From: Butyrivibrio sp. WCD3002
GTDB taxonomy: Bacteria; Bacillota; Clostridia; Lachnospirales; Lachnospiraceae
Assembly (NCBI RefSeq): GCF_000424265.1
Contig: NZ_AUJO01000005.1
Location: 124,001-188,000, forward strand
Length of the DNA: 64,000 nucleotides
Reading direction: 5' to 3'
The notes beneath the pieces are model-generated. The model was given only the letters and a program-made list of their open reading frames with translations. It searched no databases and had not been told where the DNA came from. The translations under genes and the position numbers were made by a program. Below, one piece after another: positions 1 through 9,351 of this stretch; the first letter of the stretch is position 1, and the number at the start of each line of letters is the position of its first letter.

Positions 1-21
1 GGCTATAAAATTGATCATATA

Positions 22-35
22 GTTAATCGATTTAC
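22..35. promoter_or_regulatory. Possible LacI-family operator
   Basis: GTTAATCGATTTAC is a near-palindrome around a central CG, the usual form of LacI-family operators, and lies 48 bases before the LacI-type gene start at 83. It shares TTAATCG-TTTA with the site CTTAATCGTTTAAG at 11590-11603 upstream of cellobiose phosphorylase. Function is inferred from form and position only. Confidence 0.35.
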
Positions 36-82
36 TTAGTGCATTGGCAAGTTTGACGTATAGTCCAAAATTAGGAGCTAAA

Positions 83-1132
83 ATGGTTACCCTTAAAGAA
101 ATCGCAGAAATATGCAATGTTTCAGCGACTACAGTGTCAAATGTAATAAACGGAAAGGCGAAAACAAGCGAAGAAACCAAAAATCGAATTCTCACGGTTA
201 TCAAGGAAACCGGTTATAAACCAAACTACATGGCCCAGGGTCTTCGTGCAAAACGCACAAAAGTAATATCAATTGTTGCAGAAGACATAGCACAATTTAC
301 ATGTCCCGCCATAATCGAAAGTATAATGGCACAATGTGAAAAGCGTGACTACCATGTTTTTGTACATAACCTTCGTCTCTATGACAGATGGTCGGACACC
401 TGGTACAACCAGGATAAAGCCTATCACTCAGTTTTGGATCCGGTTCTTCAGGATGTTTTATCGGCCCGTGTCGATGGCGTTATCTATCTCGCAGGACACA
501 CCAGAATCATCAATTGCTTCAGCGATGATTTCGTTATGCCGGCAGTAATGTGCTACGCATTTTCTAATTCTCCATCAATACCATCTGTTGTGATTGAGGA
601 TGAGAAGAGCGCATGCGACGTAGTTACCTACCTTATCAAGAACGGTCACAAGCGGATCGGTTTTGTGGGCGGTCGCTCGGAGAACATCCACACAGGCCAG
701 CGACTTCTGGGATACCAGAGAGCACTGTTTGAAAATGGCCTTTTGTTTGATCCGAACCTTGTTTACTACGGAGACTGGAGTCGTGAATCCGGTTATGAAG
801 GTGCAAAAGCCCTTTTACCTCAGGGCGTTACCGCATTTTTCGGAATTTCAGATAAGATGTCAGGCGGCATCTACGATTATCTGATGGAATGCGGGCTTAA
901 GATTGGTGAAGATATCGCAGTTGCAGGTTTTGACAATGAGAGCATCTCGGAATATTTCTATCCGCCCCTCACTACAACCGCTTTGCCACTTACAGAAATA
1001 GGGCGAATATCCGCTGATCTTCTTATTGATATGCTTGAACAGGACGATCCAAGTGAGAACATGCCTGAAGAACCTCAGGTTATAAGCGTTCCCTGTTCAA
1101 TGGTTTTCAGAAAATCTGTATCTAAACGATGA
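83..1132 (+). CDS. LacI-family transcriptional regulator
   Basis: A 349-residue DNA-binding repressor of the LacI/GalR family. The N-terminus (LKEIAEICNVSATTVSNVIN) is the typical helix-turn-helix plus hinge; the rest is a periplasmic-binding-protein-like effector domain that would sense a sugar. I chose the ATG at 83 because TAGGAG lies 5 bases before it and LacI proteins normally begin a few residues before the helix-turn-helix; an upstream in-frame ATG at 44 adds 13 unlikely residues and has no ribosome site. The next gene, a sugar ABC permease, starts 17 bases after the stop, so the regulator is probably the first gene of the operon it controls. The effector is not identifiable, but the neighbours suggest an oligosaccharide. 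Confidence 0.9.
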   Translation: MVTLKEIAEICNVSATTVSNVINGKAKTSEETKNRILTVIKETGYKPNYMAQGLRAKRTKVISIVAEDIAQFTCPAIIESIMAQCEKRDYHVFVHNLRLYDRWSDTWYNQDKAYHSVLDPVLQDVLSARVDGVIYLAGHTRIINCFSDDFVMPAVMCYAFSNSPSIPSVVIEDEKSACDVVTYLIKNGHKRIGFVGGRSENIHTGQRLLGYQRALFENGLLFDPNLVYYGDWSRESGYEGAKALLPQGVTAFFGISDKMSGGIYDYLMECGLKIGEDIAVAGFDNESISEYFYPPLTTTALPLTEIGRISADLLIDMLEQDDPSENMPEEPQVISVPCSMVFRKSVSKR

Positions 1133-1148
1133 AATTTGGAGGTGTCCC

Positions 1149-2057
1149 TTGTCTAAAAAGAAGTTGTATTCATTCAAACTTTTTCTTCTGGTAGTTCCAT
1201 TCATAGTGCTGGTACTTCTCTTCTGTTACTACCCTCTTTATGGATGGATGTATGCATTCTATGATTATAAGCCACCGAAGGACCTTGCCGATTGCGCTTT
1301 TGTCGGCGGAAAATGGTTCGCTTCCCTGGTAAGCAGTGATGTTAAAATCAAGCAGCTCATTCAGGTTCTTAAAAATACCTTTGCAATGAGTGGTCTTACT
1401 CTCGGAACCAGCTGGCTTCCTATGTTATTCGCAGTATTTCTTAATGAGATTCACGGAGTTAAGTTCCGTAAATTTGTTCAGACAGTTACAACCCTTCCGA
1501 ACTTCGTGAGCTGGGTTATGGTTTATTCAATCGCATTTTCACTCTTTAACAGCACCGGAATGCTTAATTCCCTGCTTATGAAGATTGGATTAATCGATAC
1601 ACCTATTCTTTTCCTGCAGGCTTCAACCCATGTTTGGTTTACACAGTGGTTATGGCTTACATGGAAGAACCTGGGATGGGCAGCTATCATGTATATCGCT
1701 GCTATTTCCAGTATCGATGACGAAATGATCCAGGCTGCAAGAGTTGATGGTGCAACCAGAATGCAGATCATCTGGCACATCACAATTCCAAGCCTTCTTC
1801 CTACCTACTTTGTACTTCTGGTACTTAACGTAGCGAACTTCCTTAATAATGGTATGGAGCAGTACTACGTATTCCAGAACGCATTTAACAAAGATTATAT
1901 CCAGGTTCTTGACCTGTATGTTTACAACATGGCTATGGGTAGCGGTGGTTACTCAGTTTCAGTTGCAATCAGTATGCTTAAGAGTCTGGTAAGCCTTGTG
2001 CTTCTGTTCATCGTTAACAAAGCGTCCAAGGTAATTCGCGGCGAAAGTATTTTGTAA
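1149..2057 (+). CDS. Carbohydrate ABC transporter permease (LplB type)
   Basis: Integral membrane subunit (302 residues) of a CUT1-class sugar ABC importer, LplB-like. It has about six hydrophobic segments, beginning with one at residues 9-30. The cytoplasmic EAA loop that docks the ATPase is visible near residues 192-215 (EMIQAARVDGATRMQIIWHI followed by IPSLLP). Translation begins at TTG (1149): TGGAGGTG ends 6 bases upstream and no ATG or GTG fits as well. It lies between the LacI gene and a second permease, so the two permeases should form the heterodimeric channel. No ATP-binding gene is present in the cassette; such systems usually borrow a shared MsmX/MsmK-type ATPase encoded elsewhere. 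Confidence 0.9.
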   Translation: MSKKKLYSFKLFLLVVPFIVLVLLFCYYPLYGWMYAFYDYKPPKDLADCAFVGGKWFASLVSSDVKIKQLIQVLKNTFAMSGLTLGTSWLPMLFAVFLNEIHGVKFRKFVQTVTTLPNFVSWVMVYSIAFSLFNSTGMLNSLLMKIGLIDTPILFLQASTHVWFTQWLWLTWKNLGWAAIMYIAAISSIDDEMIQAARVDGATRMQIIWHITIPSLLPTYFVLLVLNVANFLNNGMEQYYVFQNAFNKDYIQVLDLYVYNMAMGSGGYSVSVAISMLKSLVSLVLLFIVNKASKVIRGESIL

Positions 2058-2070
2058 TTGGAGGAGAGCT

Positions 2071-2994
2071 ATGAGTCAGGTAAAAACAAAACACAAAATG
2101 CATGTAAGTGCCGGTGACAGAGCCGTAGAGATTGTGTGCTATATCATCTATACAATAGCTGCTTTTCTCTGCCTGTACCCGTTCTACTACATAATGATCA
2201 ATACAATCAGTGCTAATGACATAAGTGCCAGAGGTGATATCCTCTTCCTTCCGCAGAATATACATTTTCACAATTACATCTCTGCATTCAGGATTGAAGG
2301 CCTTCCTCAGGCATTCAAGATCTCTCTTATGAGAACTGTTCTTGGAACTGCCCTTACGGTTTTCGCATCCGCTTTCCTGGGCTTCATGTTTACACAGGAA
2401 AAAATGTGGGCTCGTAAGTTCTGGTACAGGCTGGTTGTTGCAACAATGTATTTCAACGCCGGAATCATCCCCTGGTACCTGGTTATGAAGACCATGCACC
2501 TCACAAATAACTTCTGGGGATATATACTTCCTGCGATTGTATCACCCTTTAACCTGATACTTACCAAAACCTTCGTAGAATCCGTTCCGAAGGAGCTCCA
2601 GGAAGCAGCTGAGATGGACGGCGCAGGTGTACTTACTGTATTCTTCCGCGTAATTATCCCTGTAATCAAGCCCATCATGGCTACAGTAGCTATTTTCTCT
2701 GCAGTCAGCCAGTGGAATGCATTCCAGGATACACTACTCCTTATGACAGACACCAAGCTCTATCCTCTTCAGTTCGTGCTTTATCAGTATCTGAACCAGG
2801 CGAGCTCGCTGGCATCTCTGGCGCAGAGCACATCAAGTACGGCGTCCCTTGCAGCTGCAGCAGCTACAACACAGACTACCACCAGTGTACGAATGACCAT
2901 AACGGTTATTGTCGTTCTGCCGATTATGCTCGTTTACCCGATCTTCCAGAAATACTTCGTAAAGGGCATTATGATTGGTGCGGTTAAAGGTTAA
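2071..2994 (+). CDS. Carbohydrate ABC transporter permease (YtcP type)
   Basis: Second membrane subunit (307 residues) of the same CUT1 importer, YtcP/LplC-like. It has about six membrane segments and an EAA loop near residues 173-200 (ELQEAAEMDGAGVLTVFFRV then IPVIKP). The C-terminus ends with FQKYFVKGIMIGAVKG, a tail typical of this permease family and nearly the same as in the homologous gene at 8403-9326. GGAGGAG precedes the ATG by 5 bases and the gap to the first permease is 13 bases, so they are co-transcribed. The loop before the last membrane segment carries an Ala/Ser/Thr-rich insert (about residues 248-272). Confidence 0.9.
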   Translation: MSQVKTKHKMHVSAGDRAVEIVCYIIYTIAAFLCLYPFYYIMINTISANDISARGDILFLPQNIHFHNYISAFRIEGLPQAFKISLMRTVLGTALTVFASAFLGFMFTQEKMWARKFWYRLVVATMYFNAGIIPWYLVMKTMHLTNNFWGYILPAIVSPFNLILTKTFVESVPKELQEAAEMDGAGVLTVFFRVIIPVIKPIMATVAIFSAVSQWNAFQDTLLLMTDTKLYPLQFVLYQYLNQASSLASLAQSTSSTASLAAAAATTQTTTSVRMTITVIVVLPIMLVYPIFQKYFVKGIMIGAVKG

Positions 2995-3053
2995 CGGAAT
3001 CCATCCCTTAAGGGGTGAATATAGAACTTCAAATCAAAAAAGGAGGAATGAAA

Positions 3054-4862
3054 ATGAAACTGAAAAAAGTTACATCATTGGCACTCACTACACTGATGAC
3101 AGTGAGCATGCTTGCCGGTTGTGGCGGCAGTACAGGCGATTCAGCTCCTGCAACCACTGACGGCGGATCTACTGAGGCAGCTTCAACAGAGGCACCTGCA
3201 GCAGAAACATCATCTGACGCAACAGAAGCTACTGACACAGCAGAGGCTGGAGAGGCTCCCGCAGCAAGTCATGACGAGACCTACACCGTTGATTTCTACA
3301 ATGTAGCTGCTAACTTCCAGGGTGTTCAGCCCGGATGGTACGGCAAAATCGTTAAGGACAAGTTCAACATGGAACTCAACATCATCGCACCTCAGGTTGC
3401 AGGTGATGGCGCTGCTCTTTACCAGACACGCTGCGCAGCAGGCGCACTTGGAGATCTCATCATCCTCGACAATGCAGATATGCAGGAATGTGTAGAGTCA
3501 GGACTTATCCATGACCTCACAGATGTTATCTCACAGTATCCTAACCTCATGAAATATGAAAAGCAGATCAAAGAATTCAACTCCATGATGGGTGACGGAT
3601 CTAAGATCTATGCTATTCCGCTTGAAATGAACAACAATGGTCCTACAGAGTACAAGCAGCTTCATGTATACTCTTATCCTCGTATGGGATGGGATATGTA
3701 CAACGAAGCTGGTGCTCCCGACCTTAAGAACCTCGATGATCTTCTTGCTTGCTTAAAGTCAATCCAGGATGCTCATCCTACAAACGACAACGGCGATCCT
3801 GCTTACGCTATCAGCCTTTGGAAAGACTGGGATAGCCAGTATATGGAGAACGTAGCTCAGCTTACAAAGTGGTATGGCCAGGAAGTTAACGGTTCCGTAC
3901 TTATCGGAACAGACAACTCCATCGTTCCTCTTACAGAGAAGGACGGCGCTTACTACAAGATGCTTAAGTTCCTCTATCAGGCAAATCAGATGGGTCTTGT
4001 AGATCCCGATTCTGCTACTCAGGACTGGAACGCAATCGTTTCCAAGATGCAGGATAAGAGAATTTACCTCTACTGGTATAGCTGGCAGTATGGTTTCTGG
4101 AACAGCCCTGCAAGAGGTGAGGAAGGCACAAACTACGTAGAAATCCCTGTTGCTGATACAAACCTTTATCAGGCATCTGATACTTACTACGGCGATGGTC
4201 GTGTTCTCGCAGTTGGTTCTCAGGTTAGCGATGAGAACTTTGCAAGACTTATGGAGTTCCTTGACTGGTATGCTTCACCCGAGGGTGTTCAGATCCAGCA
4301 CGCCGGTACAGAAGGTCTTATATACACAGTCGAAGATGGCAAGTACACTCTTACAGAGGATGGTCTTAACAGATTCTCAGCAGAAGTTATCGTTCCCGAT
4401 GAACTCGGCGGCGGCAACTGGAACGATGGTAACAACCAGATCAACCAGTGGATTGTAGCTTCTTGTGATGTTAACCCTGATACAGGCGAACCTTATGCTT
4501 CTGATATGTGGTCAACAACAATCGAGATGAACCAGACTAAGACAACCAAAGAGTGGTCTGAGAAGTTTGGTGCAGCTGATGATGTTGAATACCTCAACAA
4601 GAACGGTATGATGACAGTTGTTCCCAGCATTAACAAGGCACTTGCAATCGATACAACAGATATCAGCCTTATCCGTAAGCAGTGCGGCGACCTCATCAAG
4701 GATTCTTCCTGGAGAATGGTATTCGCAGCTGATGACGCTGACTTTGATGCTCAGTGGGATGAGATGGTAACACAGCTCGAAGGTCTTGGATGGGCAGATC
4801 TTACAGCATTTGATACAGATAAGTATCAGCCTATGATCGAGGCTAGAAAGGCAGCTCAGTAA
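3054..4862 (+). CDS. Extracellular sugar-binding lipoprotein
   Basis: Substrate-binding protein (602 residues) for the CUT1 importer, anchored outside the membrane as a lipoprotein. The N-terminus is a Lys-rich, hydrophobic signal peptide ending in the lipobox LAGC, followed by about 60 residues of Ser/Thr/Ala/Glu-rich linker that would reach through the cell wall. The remainder matches the large binding proteins that pair with LplB/YtcP permeases. I start at ATG 3054 because AGGAGGA is 7 bases upstream; an ATG at 3048 is too close to it and a GTG at 3015 has no site. It is the last gene of the cassette and is followed by a terminator. The sugar is not predictable from sequence; a plant polysaccharide fragment is plausible. 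Confidence 0.88.
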   Translation: MKLKKVTSLALTTLMTVSMLAGCGGSTGDSAPATTDGGSTEAASTEAPAAETSSDATEATDTAEAGEAPAASHDETYTVDFYNVAANFQGVQPGWYGKIVKDKFNMELNIIAPQVAGDGAALYQTRCAAGALGDLIILDNADMQECVESGLIHDLTDVISQYPNLMKYEKQIKEFNSMMGDGSKIYAIPLEMNNNGPTEYKQLHVYSYPRMGWDMYNEAGAPDLKNLDDLLACLKSIQDAHPTNDNGDPAYAISLWKDWDSQYMENVAQLTKWYGQEVNGSVLIGTDNSIVPLTEKDGAYYKMLKFLYQANQMGLVDPDSATQDWNAIVSKMQDKRIYLYWYSWQYGFWNSPARGEEGTNYVEIPVADTNLYQASDTYYGDGRVLAVGSQVSDENFARLMEFLDWYASPEGVQIQHAGTEGLIYTVEDGKYTLTEDGLNRFSAEVIVPDELGGGNWNDGNNQINQWIVASCDVNPDTGEPYASDMWSTTIEMNQTKTTKEWSEKFGAADDVEYLNKNGMMTVVPSINKALAIDTTDISLIRKQCGDLIKDSSWRMVFAADDADFDAQWDEMVTQLEGLGWADLTAFDTDKYQPMIEARKAAQ

Positions 4863-4915
4863 TCTGAACTGATTCTTAGAAAAAGCTAAATAATCGCCGC
4901 AAGGCGTAAATAATG

Positions 4916-4952
4916 AAAATCCGGAGCAGAATCAAATCTGTCTCCGGATTTT
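4916..4952 (+). terminator. Intrinsic terminator after sugar ABC cassette 1
   Basis: Perfect 11-bp arms (AAAATCCGGAG / CTCCGGATTTT) with an additional inner CAGA/TCTG pairing and T-rich end. It lies between the convergent binding-protein and PPK2 genes and could serve both strands. Confidence 0.85.
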
Positions 4953-5014
4953 CCTATAGTAAAAATCTCCTATTTGCGCGATTTTAGCGCCTTTAATATT
5001 TTCGGACAAATACC

Positions 5015-6499
5015 CTACTTTTTCTCTCCAAGGGCCTTCTTAAGCTCTTCAATGACGATTTTTAAGGCTTTTATCCTTGCATACTTCTTGTCTACCGACT
5101 CCAGAATGTGCCATGGCGCAAATTCCGTGCTGGTCTTAGCAATCATCTCATCTATGGCTGTCTCATAAAGATCCCATTTTTCACGATTTCTCCAGTCTTC
5201 ATCTGTAATCTTCCACTGCTTTTCAGGTGTATTCTGCCTGTCTGTAAAGCGCTCAAGCTGGGTTCCGTTATCGATCTGTACCCAGAATTTGATGATTACA
5301 GCACCCCATTCACTAAGCTCCTTCTCAAACTCGTTGATCTCATTATAAGCTCTTTGCCAGTCGTTTTCAGAGCAAAATCCCTCTAATCTCTCAACCATAA
5401 CTCTTCCGTACCAGGTGCGATCAAATATTGTTATATGACCGGTCTTTGGAAGCCTTGTCCAGAAGCGCCACAGATAATGCCTTGCCTTTTCATGGGGCTC
5501 GGGGCTGGCTATTGGCTCAACCACATAATCTCTCGGATCAAGGGCTGCCGTAATCCTCTTGATGTTACCGCCTTTTCCTGCGGCATCCCATCCCTCATAG
5601 GCTATAATTACAGGGATTTTCTTTCGATAAACCTTGTTATTTAATTCCCTGAGCTCCTTTTGAAGAGCCTTCAGCTCAATATCATACTCCTCTTCCGACA
5701 TAACCTTGTCCGTAAGGGAGATATCAGCAAGCTTCGGAAGTTTGTGCATCGGGAAAGTATTCTGAAGAATCGGTACACTCATGGCATGATTCTTAAGAGC
5801 CGTATCTATTCCCTGATTAAGGAACTGTAAAACCTGCAGCTCAGCCCATTTTTTCTCTGTAGCATCAATGATATACCAGGGTGCCCTGGACTGGTTCGTA
5901 TCAACCAGATATCTGTCGAAAACATCTATGCACTTGTCATATTGTTTATTCTGAAGAAGGTCGTCTTCCTGGACACGCCAGCTGGTATTCTTGCTTTCTC
6001 TTAATGCATCGTGACGCTTTTTCTGTTCCTTTTTAGATATATGAAAAAACAGTTTAACCACCAGATATCCGTTATCGCAAAGCTGCCTCTCGATTACGTT
6101 AATGGAATGTACTCTCTTCTGATAGACTTCCTCGGTCAATTTGCCTTCCAACACGCCATCAACCACTTCTTCCATCCAGCAGGTGTCAAAAAACCTGAAT
6201 TTTCCTGCTTCCGGAATCTCCTTTATAAAACGATAAAGAAAAGGATAGCGCTTTTCATCCTCGCTAGGCTCTCTGTCCATGGTGGCCACACGGAAAAATC
6301 TCGGATCAATGTTCCTTATTACTTTTCCGATAATAGCGCCTTTTCCCGCTGCATTCCATCCCTCAAACAGCACCATTACAGGAAGTCCCGCCTCCTTAAT
6401 CTTCATCTGAAAGGCTGATAATCTGGCTCTTTCCTCCTTAAGTTTGGCCGTAAGTTCCTCTTCCTCAGGTATATCTGATTTAACGAAATCTTTAAGCAT
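5015..6499 (-). CDS. Tandem-domain polyphosphate kinase 2 (polyP:AMP phosphotransferase type)
   Basis: A 494-residue protein with two PPK2 domains in tandem. Each carries a Walker A loop: FEGWNAAGKG at residues 45-54 and YEGWDAAGKG at 301-310. The second domain has the complete lid/Walker B motif (FDRTWYGR, 359-366), while the first has a diverged version (FDTCWMEEV, near 104-112). Two-domain PPK2 proteins of this length are the class II type, which use polyphosphate to convert AMP to ADP, so that function is likely; the C-terminal domain should be the catalytic one. I start at ATG 6499, with AAGGAG 9 bases upstream, rather than at 6541. It is a single gene, not in an operon with ppk1 or ppx. 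Confidence 0.9.
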   Translation of the reverse strand: MLKDFVKSDIPEEEELTAKLKEERARLSAFQMKIKEAGLPVMVLFEGWNAAGKGAIIGKVIRNIDPRFFRVATMDREPSEDEKRYPFLYRFIKEIPEAGKFRFFDTCWMEEVVDGVLEGKLTEEVYQKRVHSINVIERQLCDNGYLVVKLFFHISKKEQKKRHDALRESKNTSWRVQEDDLLQNKQYDKCIDVFDRYLVDTNQSRAPWYIIDATEKKWAELQVLQFLNQGIDTALKNHAMSVPILQNTFPMHKLPKLADISLTDKVMSEEEYDIELKALQKELRELNNKVYRKKIPVIIAYEGWDAAGKGGNIKRITAALDPRDYVVEPIASPEPHEKARHYLWRFWTRLPKTGHITIFDRTWYGRVMVERLEGFCSENDWQRAYNEINEFEKELSEWGAVIIKFWVQIDNGTQLERFTDRQNTPEKQWKITDEDWRNREKWDLYETAIDEMIAKTSTEFAPWHILESVDKKYARIKALKIVIEELKKALGEKK

Positions 6500-6645
6500 A
6501 GTATCGGCTCCTTTCACTAATATAATCTTACTTAAATTCACTCGTGATAGGTATTATGCGAAAATTATATTTTTAGAAAAAATATATAAAGCAAGACACT
6601 AAGCTGAAACAGCTTCACGAAGGATCAAGCCCAAATTAACCATAA

Positions 6646-6681
6646 AAAGGAAAAAGCTTCGGCGAATAATTTCGCCGAAGC
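6646..6681 (-). terminator. Intrinsic terminator after sugar ABC cassette 2
   Basis: Eleven-bp arms (GCTTCGGCGAA at 6656-6666 and its complement at 6671-6681), 4-base loop, and on the minus strand a U-rich run. It ends the operon whose last gene is 6721-8334. Confidence 0.85.
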
Positions 6682-6720
6682 CTTTCCCGGTTGTTTTAGT
6701 TATTAGAGAAAATTTCCAAA

Positions 6721-8334
6721 TTACTTGGAAGCCTTCCACTCGTCATACTGCTTCTGGAACTCAGCAAGAACGTCCTGGTAACCTGCTTCGTCAAGAGCTG
6801 CCTGATAAGCTTCGATTGTAGATTCTACATCAGATGCAGGAACGCCACCGTTCTCAAGATTGAATCCGTACTCACCGGATACGTTAGCACATGCTGCATA
6901 CTGGCTCTCTACAGGAGTCTTGTCGAAACGGAATCCAGCTGCGCTAGATGTGTTAGCACCACCGTTGAAGTCCTTGTAAAGCTCAGCCTTGTTTGCAGGC
7001 TCGTTGTCAAGAGGTGTTACGATTGTAGCACTAGCAGACTCCCACATTGAGTGGTTGTACTTCTCAGATGTCTGTGTAACCTGGTGGTTAGCATCGTATG
7101 TGAAGTCCTCACCCTCGATACCAAATGTGTACATATCAGCAAGTGTTGAATCTGTGTAAAGGAGACCAAGGAAGTCTACACAAGCCTTAGCCTGCTCAGG
7201 TGTTGAATTAGCTGTTACGCAGTAGCATGAACCAAGAGCTGATGTTGAATGTGCCCATCTGTTTGTAGCAGGCTGCATTGTTACATCCTGGCCATAACGA
7301 GCATCTGCTTCGTCGTTAACCGGGATATCTGTCCACCATGAAACAGCCCAATCCTGTGTCTGAGTTGTTGTATCTGTTGTAACCTTTGTGTAGTCATCTT
7401 CTGAGATGTAGCCCTTATCAGCCCACTCACCCATAAGTGTGCAGAACTCTTTATACTCAGGAGTAAGAATTGTGTCTACAACTTCATCAGAAGCTCTGTC
7501 TACAGCAACGAAGTTTGTAGCAGAATCAGCTGTGAAGAAATCAAACTTATCAATGTACCATCTGTAGAACATTGCTGTCTTCTGAGTAAGGAAAGGATAC
7601 TTGAGGCCATCAGCCTTAGCATCTGCGAGCATGGGCTCGAGGTCCTTAAGCTCTTTTACAGAACTGATATCCCAGTTGTGCTGATCGATAAGATCCTGAC
7701 GGAACATGAAGTCGTAACCTTCTACGTTATCCTTGTATACAGGTACGAAATACATTTTTCCATCATACTTAGCTGCTTCCCACTGACCTTCATCCATTGA
7801 ATTGTAAAGGTCTGTTCCGGGAAGGATGTCTGAAAGATCATATACAGCGTTTGCAGGAACAAGATCGTTTGTTCCGATTGTGCCTTCCCATGAAGCTGTC
7901 CAAAGAAGGTTGATCTCGTTGTTAGCAAGTGCAAGGTTCGCCTTGTCTGTGTACTCACCAGAACCTACGTCTGTAAGTTTGATCTGTACCGGAATCTTGC
8001 CTGCGATGTATGCGTTGATAGCATCCTCAACCTTCTGAACCTGCTCTGAATCAGGATTTGCAAGGTTGAATGTACATCTGTAAACGTTAATTGTTGTTGC
8101 GCCATCAGCAGCCTTCTCCTCTACAGGAGTCTCAGCCTCAGCTGTGTCCTCAGCAGCTTCTGTTGTCTCTTCTGTAGCAGTTTCTGCTGTCTCTTCTGTA
8201 GCAGTTTCTGTTGACTCTGCTTCAGGAGCTTCTGTTGTACCTGCATCAGGTGTACTTGAAGATGAAGAACATCCTGCAAGTAATGATGTTACCATAGCTG
8301 TTGCCATGAGTGTAGAAATAACTTTTTTCTTCAT
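6721..8334 (-). CDS. Extracellular sugar-binding lipoprotein (cassette 2)
   Basis: Binding protein (537 residues) of the second CUT1 importer. It has a signal peptide with lipobox LLAGC and then a long Thr/Glu/Ala-rich linker (about residues 22-80); in DNA the linker contains short tandem repeats around 8155-8220 (units like TCTTCTGTAGCAGTTTCTG), probably made by slippage. The mature part resembles the DUF3502-type or large family 1 binding proteins. The ATG at 8334 is preceded by AAGGGGGGC; the longer reading from 8373 is unlikely because it would place residues before the Lys-rich signal. It is last in the order LacI, permease, permease, binding protein. With cellobiose phosphorylase divergent from this operon, cellobiose or cellodextrin is a reasonable ligand guess. 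Confidence 0.88.
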   Translation of the reverse strand: MKKKVISTLMATAMVTSLLAGCSSSSSTPDAGTTEAPEAESTETATEETAETATEETTEAAEDTAEAETPVEEKAADGATTINVYRCTFNLANPDSEQVQKVEDAINAYIAGKIPVQIKLTDVGSGEYTDKANLALANNEINLLWTASWEGTIGTNDLVPANAVYDLSDILPGTDLYNSMDEGQWEAAKYDGKMYFVPVYKDNVEGYDFMFRQDLIDQHNWDISSVKELKDLEPMLADAKADGLKYPFLTQKTAMFYRWYIDKFDFFTADSATNFVAVDRASDEVVDTILTPEYKEFCTLMGEWADKGYISEDDYTKVTTDTTTQTQDWAVSWWTDIPVNDEADARYGQDVTMQPATNRWAHSTSALGSCYCVTANSTPEQAKACVDFLGLLYTDSTLADMYTFGIEGEDFTYDANHQVTQTSEKYNHSMWESASATIVTPLDNEPANKAELYKDFNGGANTSSAAGFRFDKTPVESQYAACANVSGEYGFNLENGGVPASDVESTIEAYQAALDEAGYQDVLAEFQKQYDEWKASK

Positions 8335-8402
8335 TTTTTGCCCCCCTTTTAGGCTAAAATTATTTATATTCATCCCGAAACACTATGTAGCGGGCTAGAA
8401 TA

Positions 8403-9326
8403 TCAACCTTTAACTGAACCAACGGTAAGACCCTTGATGAAGTATTTCTGGAAGAACGGATATACTACCATGATAGGTCCAATAACTACGAGAACTGTTG
8501 CCATTGTTGCTGAGTACTGCGGTATTGTTCCTCCCATAGCTGCCCTTGCGGATGCAGGAACGTTAGAGTTATTAAGAAGGAACTCAATACTCTTCTGAAT
8601 GTTGATAAGAAGTAGCTGCAAAGGCTTCTTAACATCAGAGTCGATGTAAAGCAGAGCGTTCTGCCAGTCATTCCAGTATGCTGTAGCCATCATGAAACCA
8701 ACGGCTGCAAGTGAAGGCTTAAGAAGTGGAAGTGTGATCTGGAAGAAGGTTCTGTACTCACCCGCTCCGTCGATCTTGGCTGCTTCCATAAGCTCTCCGG
8801 GAATGCTGTTTACAATGTAAGTTCTTAAAATGATTACGTTCATTGTGGATACGCACAGAGGCAGGATAAGAAGCCAGAGGCTATCCTTAAGATGATAGTA
8901 ACTTGTAAAAATGATGTATCCTGAAAGCGTACCACCATTGAAAAGCATGGGGATAAGCAGGAATACCGATAAAAACTTCGCAAGTCTGAATTCCTTACGG
9001 CTGATTGAATATGCGAACATACTCATGAATAAAAGTCCGAGGAATGTACCTACTACTGTTACGAGAATTGTTACGCCGTATGATCTTGCAAGCTGCTGAC
9101 CATAACGAAGAACTGTTCCCATACCTGCCAGAGACCACTGAAGAGGCCAGAATCTGAAACCGTTCTGTGTGATACTCTTTTCATCTGTGAACGCTGCCAC
9201 AAATGTAAGCTCTACAGGTAAAAATGCAAACACTGTGTAAGCAAGAAGTATTATTGCCAATATAATCTGCGCAACTGTTACTTTTTCTTTTTTAGAAGGC
9301 TCTAAGTCCTTATTATTTTTTGCCAT
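8403..9326 (-). CDS. Carbohydrate ABC transporter permease (YtcP type, cassette 2)
   Basis: Membrane subunit (307 residues), same family and same length as the gene at 2071-2994, with about six membrane segments, an EAA loop near residue 178 (ELMEAAKIDGAGEYRTFFQI then LPLLKP) and the family tail FQKYFIKGLTVGSVKG. GGAGG precedes the ATG. It lies 25 bases after the partner permease and 68 bases before the binding-protein start. The close similarity in length and gene order to cassette 1 suggests that the two cassettes derive from one ancestral arrangement, although the sequences are well diverged. Confidence 0.9.
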   Translation of the reverse strand: MAKNNKDLEPSKKEKVTVAQIILAIILLAYTVFAFLPVELTFVAAFTDEKSITQNGFRFWPLQWSLAGMGTVLRYGQQLARSYGVTILVTVVGTFLGLLFMSMFAYSISRKEFRLAKFLSVFLLIPMLFNGGTLSGYIIFTSYYHLKDSLWLLILPLCVSTMNVIILRTYIVNSIPGELMEAAKIDGAGEYRTFFQITLPLLKPSLAAVGFMMATAYWNDWQNALLYIDSDVKKPLQLLLINIQKSIEFLLNNSNVPASARAAMGGTIPQYSATMATVLVVIGPIMVVYPFFQKYFIKGLTVGSVKG

Positions 9327-9351
9327 TTCTTTTTTCCTCCCAAATCTCTAA

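Noticed and set aside
2014..2499. 161-codon minus-strand frame inside the permease gene
   Set aside because: It is antisense to a clear permease gene; composition and lack of a start site mark it as a shadow.
6011..6418. 135-codon plus-strand frame within the PPK2 gene
   Set aside because: It is antisense to a well-supported conserved enzyme and has no ribosome site.
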